Program-made: the position numbers and the translations under genes
The notes under the pieces: model-generated
Database searches by the model: none
The model's input: the letters and a program-made list of their open reading frames with translations, nothing else
Told to the model about the DNA's origin: nothing
Shown here: positions 43,948-53,251 of the stretch, piece after piece
Layout: each line of letters opens with the position of its first letter
Numbering within the stretch: the first letter of the stretch is position 1
NCBI RefSeq assembly: GCF_025628985.1
Contig: NZ_JAOTEM010000001.1
Coordinates: 1,488,001-1,552,000 of the forward strand
Direction of reading: 5' to 3'
Length of the DNA stretch: 64,000 bases
DNA from: Chryseobacterium edaphi
GTDB taxonomy: Bacteria; Bacteroidota; Bacteroidia; Flavobacteriales; Weeksellaceae

Positions 43948-44197
43948 GTTTTAATGGTGATTGTGGGGTTTTGCGGGTTCGGATAGATTCCTGATTAGGT
44001 TATTTTGAATATAAATATTTTTTATATTATTTCGCTAGCTCCAGCTTCATACTCTAAATATCATAATTTTATGTATGCGAGCAAATGATCAGACTAGCGG
44101 AATATATTATTTAGAATTTTTCGATTTTTTATGGTAAGTCACAATTATTATTACTGTAGGTTTTTTATATTTGACTACTGAATTAAATAAGTGTACC
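43948..44197. other. AT-rich leader of the ATPase-DUF4435 operon
   Basis: No gene seen. At 44166-44173 there is a full -7 match TATATTTG on the plus strand, about 24 bases before the ATG at 44198; no TTG at the -33 distance was found. Confidence 0.45.
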
Positions 44198-45520
44198 ATG
44201 AAATTACGAAAGGTTAAAGTGGAAAAGCTCTTTGGAGTATTTAATCACGAGATTATTTTAAATGATCATTCTCAAATAACAATAATTATTGGAGAAAATG
44301 GATTAGGAAAAACAGTTTTATTAGAAATGATTGAAGCTTTTTTTAAAGGAAGTTTTTTTTATTTTAATACTATCGAATTTGAAAGCATTAAGTTTGAATT
44401 CGATGATGAAATTTCTTGGATTCTAACAAAAAACATGAATAACGAAATTCCTTTATTAGAATTATTTCAAGTAAATAAAAATAAGAAGGAATCCAAACCT
44501 ATGAAATTAAATAGTTTTCAATCAAGAGATATGGAATTATTAGCACTTAGGATCTCTCGAGAAATCCCTCATCTAAAAAGAATTGGTCCAAGAGCTTGGG
44601 ATGATAGGCTTAGTAATCAAATTTTGAATTCTGAGCAATTATTATTCAAATACGGTGATTATATACCACATGACATATATCTAATTAATGAAGAAGTTCC
44701 AAAATGGTTCAGTGACAAAAATGGTAAAATTAAGGTAAGCTTAATTGAAACTCAAAGATTAATCTCATTAGAGGAAAAAGAGGGTAAAACCCATAAAAAG
44801 ACTGTAGAAAAATATTCCTTCGAATTAACAGAGCAGATAAAGTCATTTCTAACAGAATCTACAGAACTATCATCAAAACTCGATAGAACATATCCTAATC
44901 GATTAATTGATAGAATCAAAAATTTGTCAAATGTAACTGATCAAGATTTAAATAGTGAATTAAAACGTTTAGAAAAAAAAAGAGAGTTACTGGATACAGT
45001 TGGACTGATCGAGATTGAGAAAGATTCAAATATTCTTGAAATTGAAAATCCACAAGATGTCGTGAGAGATGTTTTAATGTTATATGTTGAGGATAGTTTT
45101 AAAAAAATAGAAATATTTGATCAACTTGCAGCTAAGATCGAAATATTACTTGATATTGTTAATAAGAGATTCAAACATAAAAAATTATATATTGACAAGG
45201 ATAAGGGGTTTTTATTTAAATCAACAATTATTTTTGACTTAATGGGAAATCAGCAAATTATCCCTGTTACTAAACTTTCTTCTGGAGAACAAAATGAATT
45301 AGTTCTTTTTTATTTATTGCTATTTAATACAGAACCTAATTCATTAATATTAATAGACGAGCCAGAAGTTTCACTTCACATCTCATGGCAAAATACATTT
45401 ATTGAAGATTTGAAACAAATTGTTAAACTTAATAATCTTGAAGTTGTAATTGCTACTCACTCACCTGACATAATTTCAAATAATTGGAATTTGAAAGTTG
45501 AATTAAAAGGTTTAGAATAA
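44198..45520 (+). CDS. RecF/OLD-like AAA ATPase, AriA-like component of a PARIS-type defence system
   Basis: 440 residues from ATG 44198; a TTG at 44171 would add nine residues but overlaps the -7 element. Walker A is GENGLGKT at residues 32-39, the ABC-like signature is LSSGEQNE at 360-367, Walker B is LILIDEPEVSLH with Asp387-Glu388, and the switch histidine is His421 in ATHSPDII. The long insertion (about 85-330, charged and helical) is the coiled-coil arm of SMC/RecF-type ATPases. The stop is immediately followed by the ATG of the DUF4435 gene (TAAATG). This pair has the architecture of PARIS AriA-AriB. It is compact and AT-rich, like acquired defence DNA. Confidence 0.82.
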   Translation: MKLRKVKVEKLFGVFNHEIILNDHSQITIIIGENGLGKTVLLEMIEAFFKGSFFYFNTIEFESIKFEFDDEISWILTKNMNNEIPLLELFQVNKNKKESKPMKLNSFQSRDMELLALRISREIPHLKRIGPRAWDDRLSNQILNSEQLLFKYGDYIPHDIYLINEEVPKWFSDKNGKIKVSLIETQRLISLEEKEGKTHKKTVEKYSFELTEQIKSFLTESTELSSKLDRTYPNRLIDRIKNLSNVTDQDLNSELKRLEKKRELLDTVGLIEIEKDSNILEIENPQDVVRDVLMLYVEDSFKKIEIFDQLAAKIEILLDIVNKRFKHKKLYIDKDKGFLFKSTIIFDLMGNQQIIPVTKLSSGEQNELVLFYLLLFNTEPNSLILIDEPEVSLHISWQNTFIEDLKQIVKLNNLEVVIATHSPDIISNNWNLKVELKGLE

Positions 45521-46408
45521 ATGGAAAGTCATATTTTGGTTGATCGTATTGCTAACGCAATTATGATGGATAAAACATTTAATGGATATCATTTAATTGT
45601 AGAGGGTAATAAAGATTATAAACTATATAGTAAATTTTTTAATTTGGAAAATTTGCGGATCACTGAAGCTTTCGGATGTGAAAAAGTTAAAATGGTCTTG
45701 CAGATATTATCTGATAGAAATTTTGATAAAAAATTAGGTATAATAGATTACGATTTCAATAAAATATTAAATATAAAAATTAATACTAACAATCTTTTTG
45801 TAACTGATGATCATGATATAGAAGTTATGATAATTAAAACTTCAGCGCTTGAAAATACTATAAATATTTTTACACAAAAAAAGAAAATAGAGGATTTCGA
45901 AAAGAATCGAAAAAAAACGATTAGAGAATGTATCATTTCTGTAGGAATTGAAATTGGTAATTTAAAACTAGCAAATAAAATTTATGATTTAGGACTTATT
46001 TTTAAACCACAACAACCAGATGGAAATCAAATTAAATATAAAGACTTCATAAATAATAATGATTTAACTTTTTTAGGACATGACAAATTAGTTGATACAG
46101 TAATAAATTATAGCCAATCTAAAACTAATAAGCTAAAACCCAAAAAAGAAATTTTGGACAAGTTAAAAGAAGTGTCTAAGAAGAAATTTGAGACAGAACA
46201 TTTGGTAAATGGGCACGATTTATCAAACATCCTGTATATTTTACTTAAAAAAACTTTTTCATCTACTAATAAGATGTTGCACGACTTTAATTCGATTGAA
46301 GATAGCTTAATACTAGCTTATGAATTTGTTGAATTCAAAAAAACAAAGTTGTATGAAGCATTAAATATTTTTGAAAATTTCAATACATTGGATATTTTAA
46401 AAAAATAA
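45521..46408 (+). CDS. DUF4435 TOPRIM-like protein, AriB-like effector of a PARIS-type system
   Basis: 295 residues. TOPRIM landmarks: Glu28 in LIVEGNKDYK, then the DxD pair Asp76-x-Asp78 in LGIIDYDF, and Asp97/Asp99/Glu101 in VTDDHDIEVM. These acidic residues are expected to hold metal for nuclease activity. The C-terminal 150 residues are helical (KDFINNNDLTFLGHD, NGHDLSNILYILLKK). Size and order match AriB of PARIS, where the effector is held by AriA and released on sensing a phage anti-restriction protein. Translation starts directly after the ATPase stop, so the pair is coupled. Activity here is inferred. Confidence 0.8.
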   Translation: MESHILVDRIANAIMMDKTFNGYHLIVEGNKDYKLYSKFFNLENLRITEAFGCEKVKMVLQILSDRNFDKKLGIIDYDFNKILNIKINTNNLFVTDDHDIEVMIIKTSALENTINIFTQKKKIEDFEKNRKKTIRECIISVGIEIGNLKLANKIYDLGLIFKPQQPDGNQIKYKDFINNNDLTFLGHDKLVDTVINYSQSKTNKLKPKKEILDKLKEVSKKKFETEHLVNGHDLSNILYILLKKTFSSTNKMLHDFNSIEDSLILAYEFVEFKKTKLYEALNIFENFNTLDILKK

Positions 46409-46422
46409 CTACGTTAAAACAA

Positions 46423-46446
46423 AAAACCTGCCTCACAGCAGGTTTT
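46423..46446. terminator. bidirectional terminator
   Basis: AAAACCTGC and GCAGGTTTT arms with a short loop, between convergent genes. Confidence 0.85.
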
Positions 46447-46463
46447 ATCATATCTAAAGTGTT

Positions 46464-48464
46464 TTAAAACAAACTCTCATCCACAAAATTCGGCAGCGTC
46501 ACCTTCAAATTCGGCTCAGCTTCCATCGCTCTTTTGATCGCGAAAACAGCCCCTTCATTTCTTGCCCAGCTTCTTCGTGAAATTCCGTTGTTGACGTCCC
46601 AGAACAGCATTGATTTTAATCTTCTGTCGGCATCGTCGCTTCCATCGAGCAACATCCCGAAACCACCGTTGATCACTTCGCCCCAGCCAACACCACCACC
46701 GTTGTGGATGCTCACCCAGGTCGCGCCACGGAAACTGTCGCCAATGACATTATGAATCGCCATATCTGCCGTAAATCTTGAGCCGTCATAAATATTGGAA
46801 GTCTCTCTGTACGGCGAATCCGTCCCCGAAACATCGTGATGGTCTCTTCCCAAAACTACCGCTCCGATTTCTCCGTTAGCAATGGCTTTGTTGAAGGCTT
46901 CAGCGATTTTCATTCTGCCTTCCGCATCGGCGTACAGGATTCTTGCCTGCGAACCAACGACCAGATTGTTTTCCTGAGCACCTTTGATCCACGTGATATT
47001 GTCTTTCATCTGTTGCTGGATTTCTTCCGGCGATGTTTTAATCATTTCCTCTAAAACCGCACACGCAATATCATCCGTTTTCTGCAAATCTTCAGGTTTT
47101 CCGCTGGTACAAACCCAACGGAACGGCCCAAAACCATAATCAAAACACATCGGTCCCATAATATCCTGCACGTATGATGGGTATTTGAACTCCCTTCCAA
47201 TCGTAGGATTTTCTGCCATGACATCGGCTCCGGCTCTGGAAGCCTCCAACAAAAAGGCATTTCCGTAATCGAAGAAATAGGTTCCCGTACCCTGAGCCTG
47301 TCGAAGGGTATGTTTATTGATAGCAGCGGCATGTCTTCTCAAGGTTTCCTGAACTTTTTCTTTGAATAATTCAGGGTTTTCAGCCATCATTGTATTGGAT
47401 TCCTCAAAGGTTTGACCGACCGGATAGTAACCTCCCGCCCAAGGATTGTGAAGCGAAGTCTGGTCTGAACCGATATCGATTTTTAAATTTTCTTCATCAA
47501 ATTTCTCCCAGATATCGACGATGTTTCCAAGGTAAGCCAGAGAAACCGTTTCCTGATTTTCCTGAGCTTTTCTCACTCTTGCCACCAGTTCATCCAGATT
47601 TTCGTGGATTTCATTCACCCATTTCTGTTCGTGACGGATTTTAGTAATCTTCGGGTTCACTTCTGCAATGACCGTAATACAACCTGCGATATTTCCGGCT
47701 TTTGGCTGAGCTCCGGACATTCCACCCAAACCTGAAGTGACAAATAATCCGCCTTTCGGTTCTTTATTGATTTTTCTGAAAGCATTTAAAACGGTAATCG
47801 TCGTTCCGTGCACAATTCCCTGCGGACCGATGTACATATAAGATCCGGCCGTCATTTGTCCGTACTGCGAAACACCCAGCGCATTGAATTTTTCCCAGTC
47901 ATCCGGCTTGGAATAATTTGGAATCATCATTCCGTTGGTCACCACCACTCTCGGCGCATCTTTGTGCGAAGGAAACAATCCCATCGGATGACCGGAATAC
48001 ATTGTTAAGGTTTGTTCGTCCGTCATTTCCGACAGGTATTTCATCGTCAGAAGATACTGCGCCCAGTTGCTGAACACTGCACCGTTTCCACCGTACGTAA
48101 TCAGCTCGTGCGGATGTTGCGCCACGGCATAATCCAGATTGTTCTGAATCATCAGCATTATGGATTTTGCCTGCTCAGATTTTCCGGGATATTCGGCAAT
48201 ATCTCTTGCTTTCATCTCATAATCCGGACGGAAGCGGTACATATAAATTCTGCCGTATTTTTCCAGTTCTTCCCTGAATTCAGGCAACAATTCTGCGTGG
48301 AATTTGGGTTCGAAATAGCGCAAAGCGTTTTTCAGAGCGAGTTTTTTTTCTTCGTCTGACAGAATTTCTTTACGTTTCGGAGCGTGATTGATTTGGGTTT
48401 CGTATGGTTTTGGCTGAGGTAATTTTGTTGGAATTCCCTGTTGTATCTGTTCTTGGAAAGTCAT
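46464..48464 (-). CDS. hutU: urocanate hydratase
   Basis: 666 residues, the long form found in Bacteroidota. Core motifs are TYGGNGAVFSNWAQYLLTMK, the NAD-binding ITVLNAFRKINKEPKGGLFV, GLGGMSGAQPKAGNIAGC, DQTSLHNPWAGGYYPVG, and GGGVGWGEVINGGFGMLLDG near the C-terminus. It converts urocanate to imidazolonepropionate in histidine degradation. No other hut gene is in the window. Within the conserved INKH...GTYFFDYGNAF stretch lies an in-frame insert encoding LRQAQGT from a dispersed repeat core (47291-47307). A 14-base tandem repeat occupies the leader. Confidence 0.94.
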   Translation of the reverse strand: MTFQEQIQQGIPTKLPQPKPYETQINHAPKRKEILSDEEKKLALKNALRYFEPKFHAELLPEFREELEKYGRIYMYRFRPDYEMKARDIAEYPGKSEQAKSIMLMIQNNLDYAVAQHPHELITYGGNGAVFSNWAQYLLTMKYLSEMTDEQTLTMYSGHPMGLFPSHKDAPRVVVTNGMMIPNYSKPDDWEKFNALGVSQYGQMTAGSYMYIGPQGIVHGTTITVLNAFRKINKEPKGGLFVTSGLGGMSGAQPKAGNIAGCITVIAEVNPKITKIRHEQKWVNEIHENLDELVARVRKAQENQETVSLAYLGNIVDIWEKFDEENLKIDIGSDQTSLHNPWAGGYYPVGQTFEESNTMMAENPELFKEKVQETLRRHAAAINKHTLRQAQGTGTYFFDYGNAFLLEASRAGADVMAENPTIGREFKYPSYVQDIMGPMCFDYGFGPFRWVCTSGKPEDLQKTDDIACAVLEEMIKTSPEEIQQQMKDNITWIKGAQENNLVVGSQARILYADAEGRMKIAEAFNKAIANGEIGAVVLGRDHHDVSGTDSPYRETSNIYDGSRFTADMAIHNVIGDSFRGATWVSIHNGGGVGWGEVINGGFGMLLDGSDDADRRLKSMLFWDVNNGISRRSWARNEGAVFAIKRAMEAEPNLKVTLPNFVDESLF
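47291..47307 (-). repeat. dispersed repeat core inside hutU
   Basis: CCTTCGACAGGCTCAGG on the coding strand, one base different from the intergenic core at 4461-4477, in frame and translated as LRQAQG. Confidence 0.8.
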
Positions 48465-48469
48465 TATTT

Positions 48470-48511
48470 GGTTGATTGTTGTTGGTTGATTGTTGTTGGT
48501 TGATCGTTGTT
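48470..48511. repeat. 14-bp tandem repeat x3 in the hutU leader
   Basis: Three units GGTTGATTGTTGTT starting at 48470, 48484 and 48498; the third has T to C at one position. It starts 6 bases upstream of the hutU ATG. Confidence 0.9.
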
Positions 48512-48607
48512 GGCTTTTTTGTGGTTTTAAAGATATTCAAATTAGAAAATATAAGACAAATAAAACTAGGAAAATTCTCTTTCATGGAATTCACCTCTTT
48601 ACGCAAA

Positions 48608-48768
48608 GAATTCCCCTCCTTTGGAGGGGTGGATAAATTTTCACGGAAAATTTAGACGGGCTGGTTTGAAAGTGCACGACAATAAAATCCTAATGTTTAA
48701 TACTGCTTTAAAACTACCCCGTCAAAAATTCTTTGAATTTCCGCCACCCCTCCAGAGGAGGGGAATTG
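48608..48768. repeat. MITE-like element with about 50-bp imperfect inverted ends
   Basis: The left end (48608-48658) starts AATTCCCCTCCTTTGGAGGG. The right end (about 48718-48768) reads CCCCTCCAGAGGAGGGGAAT near its outer edge. Together they form imperfect terminal inverted repeats around about 60 unrelated bases. Each end also contains its own smaller hairpin. A single arm occurs at 5687-5745. No transposase is nearby. Confidence 0.6.
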
Positions 48769-48810
48769 CGTTGTGGAAAGATTCTGCTGGTTATTTTTTT
48801 TAATACAACA

Positions 48811-48840
48811 AAACCTCACTGAAAAGCAATGAGGTTTTTA
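48811..48840 (-). terminator. rho-independent terminator of the T9SS surface protein gene
   Basis: Minus strand AACCTCATTGC and AGTGAGGTTTT arms followed by TTG and T-rich sequence. Confidence 0.7.
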
Positions 48841-48860
48841 TCGTTCAATTATTTAAGATT

Positions 48861-51800
48861 TTAATTATTATTTTTTACGAGAATCCATCCTGTGAAAACT
48901 CTTCCGTCAGGAACGGTGATCACGTACCAATAACTTGATGTAGGGATTGGTCTACCTGCGATATGTCCGTCCCAGACAATCTGAGTATTTGTATTCTGTT
49001 CGAAAATTAAATATTGGTAACGGTCATACACTTTTACATTGGTCATTCTGCTTCCAAAAATATGAAGGTCTCTTACAATCCATTGATCGTTGATCCCATC
49101 GCCGTTTGGTGTAATTGCATTTTTAATATCTAGAACCAAACCGTCCTGTTTTACGATACATTTTCCTTCAGCATATTTTACGTAGAAAGTGGTAATTCCC
49201 ATCGGTAAATTGTAGAAAACATTGGATGATTGCCAAGTAATTCCATCAATAGAATATAAAATGGTCTGCGATCCCGTTGCAGTAACGGTGTAAGAATTTC
49301 CGTTTGCCACCAATTGCTGAATAACAGGAACATCATAATATTTAACTTCAAAAGTACCAGTGTATGTACAACCATTCGCCGCAGTCACTGTGAGACTGTA
49401 AGTTCCTAAAGCTTTAACTCCCGTTATCGTATCCGTATTTGAAATCACCTGACCTGAAGGATTTGTCCATACATAACTTACAATTTGATACCCTTCAATT
49501 TTCACAGTATAAGTCAGACTTCCATCCGGACAAAAATACAATGTCGGAATCTCGAAGAACGGTGTAGGTTTCAAGGAAAGATTAATTAAAACCATCTGCG
49601 GACATGAACCGGGAACACTTATTTTAACATAAATTGTATTAGGACCCGTGTTTTGATTATACAGATAATTGGATGGATTATTTATGGCGTTCGTTCCGGC
49701 ATTTAAGTTTGCCAAAGATGGATAGTAAGTAAATGTAGCATTGTTCCCTGAATAAATTTGCTGCTGAAATTGAGTTAAATTAACATTCTCAATTCCGTCA
49801 TTTCCTGTATCACATACATTGTTTAATTCAAATGGTCCCGGATTCTGAATAACAACTTTGTTTCCGGATATAAGACTGATACTTGCAATATCATCACAAC
49901 CCGGAATATTCTGAATCTTCACCCAAATCTGAGCCGGGAAAGGCTGAGCTGTAAAGTTCTGCGGATTTGGAATTGCATTTACCCCATTTTGAGCATCCTG
50001 TTGCGTTAGATAAAAAGCAAATGTATTTATCGCATTAGGAATATCTACATACAGATTTGTGTAATTCAGAAGGTTGACTTCATAAGTTCCATCCAGATTT
50101 TCATCGCAAACGGTAATGCTTGAATTGATTGCTTTAGGAGGGAAATAAGTATTCAGCTGAATGGGAGCTACAGAAAAACATTCTGTAGTTTTTGACTGAA
50201 ATCTTGCCCAAACCTGAACCGTGGAAATATTGGTTGTATAGGTATTTCCGATCTGATTGGCTGTATTTCCTGCATTTGCATCGGCTGAAGTGAGATAATA
50301 CGAAATATTCATATCAGAAAGTGCATAAGTATTCTGAGAAGGTAAAAACAGTTGTGAAACCGCATTATTCAGCTGGAAAGTTTCATTAAGATTAAAATCT
50401 TCATCACAGGTATTTAAAACAGCATTCGTCAGAACAACAACTGGTAAAAAGGTTAATTGCACACTCAACTGAGAAGCAGAAAAACATTCACTGTTATTGA
50501 ATTTCACTCTTACATAAACCGTTGCACTCCCCTGTACTGCAAATTGTGTAGGATTGGTAATTTCACCCGAAAAAACATGAGTTGTTGGATTGTAAGAACT
50601 ATAATATGTAAATGTCACATTTGACGTTCCGTTATAAATCTGAGACTGAGAAAGTGTAAGGTTATAATTCTCCACTCCATCATTATTATTATCACAAACA
50701 TTCGTCAAAGCAATATTTACCGTGGGATTAACAGCAGGAGTTGAAACAAGGGTAAAGTTTACAGGATAAATCTGTGAACAATTGTAAGAGGTGATTTTCA
50801 CCCAAAGTTGAGTATTTCCAGTAATCGCAGCAGTTGTGACAGGATTATTTCCAGACTGAGCATTTGCCTGATTCAAATAATATAAAGCAGTAGTATTCTG
50901 ACCTCCAATAATCGCTCCTGAAAACGAATCCAGCGAAATATTTTCTGTATTATCATTGTTAAAATCACAAATACTGAAATTTGAACTTGCAATCACAGGA
51001 TGAACTAAATGAACATTGATTGGTCTGATTGTATAACATGTATTAGATTGCTCAAAACGCACAAAATAGGTTTGAGTTACAAAATCTCCATTAGTCGTAA
51101 TCGTCTGATTGGGAGAAATGGGATTATTCTCTATTACAGCATCTTCGTAAGTCGCAAAAAATTCTGTTACAGGAACTGTTGTAGGCATCACAAGCATATT
51201 TGCAGATAGAGTCTGTAAATTAAAACTTATATTATCAGTTCCATTGAAGCAGATATATTCATTTTTTTCATTTGCTTTGATTTCTGTAAATGTTACATCC
51301 ATAATAACATATACTACGGTAAAACAACCACCCGGAATCTGCACTCTTATGTAAACATTATTGATTCCTTTTTTAATAGTTTCTAAAAGAGTTCCGTTAC
51401 CTGAATAAGCAGATCCAAAAGAATCGTAAGTAGTAAAACTCGCTCCTCCCTGACTTGTAATCAGCGGTGCTAAATTGGCTACAAAATCAAAAGGCTCAAG
51501 ATTATCATCATTAATATCACACATTGTATATGGATAATTGATAATCAAATTAGCATTTACACCCGGTTTTAAAAAGAAATTTAAAGGTCCTAAAACATAA
51601 ACGCAGTTCGCATCCTGAACTCTTACCCAAACTTTTGTGTTTGAATTGATGTTTGCCGTCACCACAGAATTTGTATTACTCTGTGCATTTGTCTGAGTAA
51701 GAAAATATGAAATTCCGGTAGTACCCGGTGGAAGAATCTGATTATTTAATAATGTTAAATCATATCCGTTTTCAATACCATCATTATTGGTATCACAAAT

Positions 51801-53063
51801 AGAAATATTATCAGTGATTAAATTTTTCGTAAGAAAATTTAAAGTAAGAACCGCAACTCTAAAGCAATTGGGAACATTCGGATTTTGAATTCTAACATAA
51901 AAAACAGCATTAGAATTTAGGCTGTAACTTGTTGATAAAGCATTCTGACCAGATTGCGCATCCTGCAAGGTCGAATGAAAACTAAAGTTGAAATTAGAAG
52001 GATTTTGTGACGTAAGATTGGGCTTAAAACTATTCAAATTAATATTGACGGGAGCATTTCCGCAAAAACTCTGCGTATAATTTTTTGCAACCGGATAACT
52101 TGCGTCAAAATCAAGAATAAAATCATCTGTGAAGGTCAAAAAACCAGTGCCACAAACATTGAATTTTACGGTTGCAGTATAAGTATCATTTTGTGTCGGA
52201 CAAATTGTAGTCTGGATTCCGTTTCCTACCGTTTGACCCGTAGAATTCGTCCAGATAACTTCCGGCTGAATTGTATTTCCAGTCGGAGTAAATTTGTAGG
52301 CTTCCTGTAAAGCTTCCCAGTTTCCTGTGTTTCTTGATGCCGGAGAATAGCCTAAAGCACCGTCATTATTCATAATTCCGATCAATGCATTCTCAAACTT
52401 TCTCGTGGGACAAGGAGTCAGTTTTTTATCCACAAAAACTTCTACAATATTGGTAGTTTCATGCAAAACAATTTGTGACGATGAACGATCTGTACATCCT
52501 GCAACTCTTCCATCATAAAAATTGATGACAAATTTTCTGTAAGGTGCAGTTCCTATCGTTGAATAATAAATTTCTGAAGAATCTCCTGCCGCAAAAACCA
52601 TATCATGATAAACTCCGAAAATTGAGTTTTTTGGTAAACTGGCATTCGGATTTTGCCAAAAAACGTTCGGATAGTTGATATTTCCGAGCTGACTGACATC
52701 AAAAGTAACCATTCCGTTTGAGCCGACCACCAAAGCGTTGAAGTTCTGATTAAAAAAGCAGAAAGAAAACGGAAGATCCAATTTTACTGCAAAAAGATCA
52801 TCAAAGTTGGCATTGATAGAAGTTCCCTGATTCAAAGGAATTGCAGGACTGTAAACTTCCGGCGTCAAAGCGTAGGAAGTAGTCGCTTTTAGAACAGGGT
52901 ATTCTGCATGAAGTTGAAGACATCCGTTTGGATCTAAATCATTGGTACAGGTTACATGAAAATTTTCATTTCCTGACGCATCTTTTATTTTCACCTGAAG
53001 TGGAGTTTGTGAAAAGAAGAAAACACAGATAAACAGCAATAAAACCGATAAATATTTTTTCAT
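48861..53063 (-). CDS. large surface protein with T9SS type-B sorting domain
   Basis: 1400 residues. Signal peptide YLSVLLLFICVFFFSQ; an N-terminal beta-rich domain to about 280 (FNALVVGSNGMVTFDVSQLG); then at least seven homologous segments of about 100 residues. Each segment carries a C-D-x-N-x-D-G/N-x-E-N-type turn: ICDTNNDGIENGYDL, MCDINDDNLEPFDF, ICDFNNDNTENISL, VCDNNNDGVENYNL, TCDEDFNLNETFQL, VCDENLDGTYEVNL and VCDTGNDGIENVNL. A PKD/Ig-like segment and then the type-B sorting domain (ITPNGDGINDQWIVRDL) with GRPIPTSSYWYVI close it. The acidic turns could bind calcium. It is likely displayed on the outer surface as an adhesin-like protein. Confidence 0.92.
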   Translation of the reverse strand: MKKYLSVLLLFICVFFFSQTPLQVKIKDASGNENFHVTCTNDLDPNGCLQLHAEYPVLKATTSYALTPEVYSPAIPLNQGTSINANFDDLFAVKLDLPFSFCFFNQNFNALVVGSNGMVTFDVSQLGNINYPNVFWQNPNASLPKNSIFGVYHDMVFAAGDSSEIYYSTIGTAPYRKFVINFYDGRVAGCTDRSSSQIVLHETTNIVEVFVDKKLTPCPTRKFENALIGIMNNDGALGYSPASRNTGNWEALQEAYKFTPTGNTIQPEVIWTNSTGQTVGNGIQTTICPTQNDTYTATVKFNVCGTGFLTFTDDFILDFDASYPVAKNYTQSFCGNAPVNINLNSFKPNLTSQNPSNFNFSFHSTLQDAQSGQNALSTSYSLNSNAVFYVRIQNPNVPNCFRVAVLTLNFLTKNLITDNISICDTNNDGIENGYDLTLLNNQILPPGTTGISYFLTQTNAQSNTNSVVTANINSNTKVWVRVQDANCVYVLGPLNFFLKPGVNANLIINYPYTMCDINDDNLEPFDFVANLAPLITSQGGASFTTYDSFGSAYSGNGTLLETIKKGINNVYIRVQIPGGCFTVVYVIMDVTFTEIKANEKNEYICFNGTDNISFNLQTLSANMLVMPTTVPVTEFFATYEDAVIENNPISPNQTITTNGDFVTQTYFVRFEQSNTCYTIRPINVHLVHPVIASSNFSICDFNNDNTENISLDSFSGAIIGGQNTTALYYLNQANAQSGNNPVTTAAITGNTQLWVKITSYNCSQIYPVNFTLVSTPAVNPTVNIALTNVCDNNNDGVENYNLTLSQSQIYNGTSNVTFTYYSSYNPTTHVFSGEITNPTQFAVQGSATVYVRVKFNNSECFSASQLSVQLTFLPVVVLTNAVLNTCDEDFNLNETFQLNNAVSQLFLPSQNTYALSDMNISYYLTSADANAGNTANQIGNTYTTNISTVQVWARFQSKTTECFSVAPIQLNTYFPPKAINSSITVCDENLDGTYEVNLLNYTNLYVDIPNAINTFAFYLTQQDAQNGVNAIPNPQNFTAQPFPAQIWVKIQNIPGCDDIASISLISGNKVVIQNPGPFELNNVCDTGNDGIENVNLTQFQQQIYSGNNATFTYYPSLANLNAGTNAINNPSNYLYNQNTGPNTIYVKISVPGSCPQMVLINLSLKPTPFFEIPTLYFCPDGSLTYTVKIEGYQIVSYVWTNPSGQVISNTDTITGVKALGTYSLTVTAANGCTYTGTFEVKYYDVPVIQQLVANGNSYTVTATGSQTILYSIDGITWQSSNVFYNLPMGITTFYVKYAEGKCIVKQDGLVLDIKNAITPNGDGINDQWIVRDLHIFGSRMTNVKVYDRYQYLIFEQNTNTQIVWDGHIAGRPIPTSSYWYVITVPDGRVFTGWILVKNNN

Positions 53064-53123
53064 TAAACAGAGAATAAAATAAACATTTTATTAAACAATA
53101 ATTAATTACAAATAAATTTTCGG

Positions 53124-53157
53124 CAAAAATATAATTTTATTATTATTAAATACTCAA
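53124..53157 (-). promoter_or_regulatory. predicted promoter of the T9SS surface protein gene
   Basis: Minus strand: TTG (53155-53157), 23 bases, TATTTTTG (53124-53131); the leader is about 55 bases. Confidence 0.5.
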
Positions 53158-53202
53158 TCATAAATATTTTTTTATCTATAATTAATATTTAATTTACATA
53201 AA

Positions 53203-53228
53203 AAAGCTGCCTACATTGAGACAGCTTT
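53203..53228 (-). terminator. probable terminator of the acidic-protein gene
   Basis: AAAGCTG and CAGCTTT arms; minus-strand T run follows. Confidence 0.6.
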
Positions 53229-53251
53229 GATTAATTTTATTAATTTGTGAT

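Noticed and set aside
43948..44197. Possible transposon end near the PARIS-like operon
   Set aside because: No transposase, integrase, tRNA or clear attachment repeats were found; mobility is only suggested by AT content and position.
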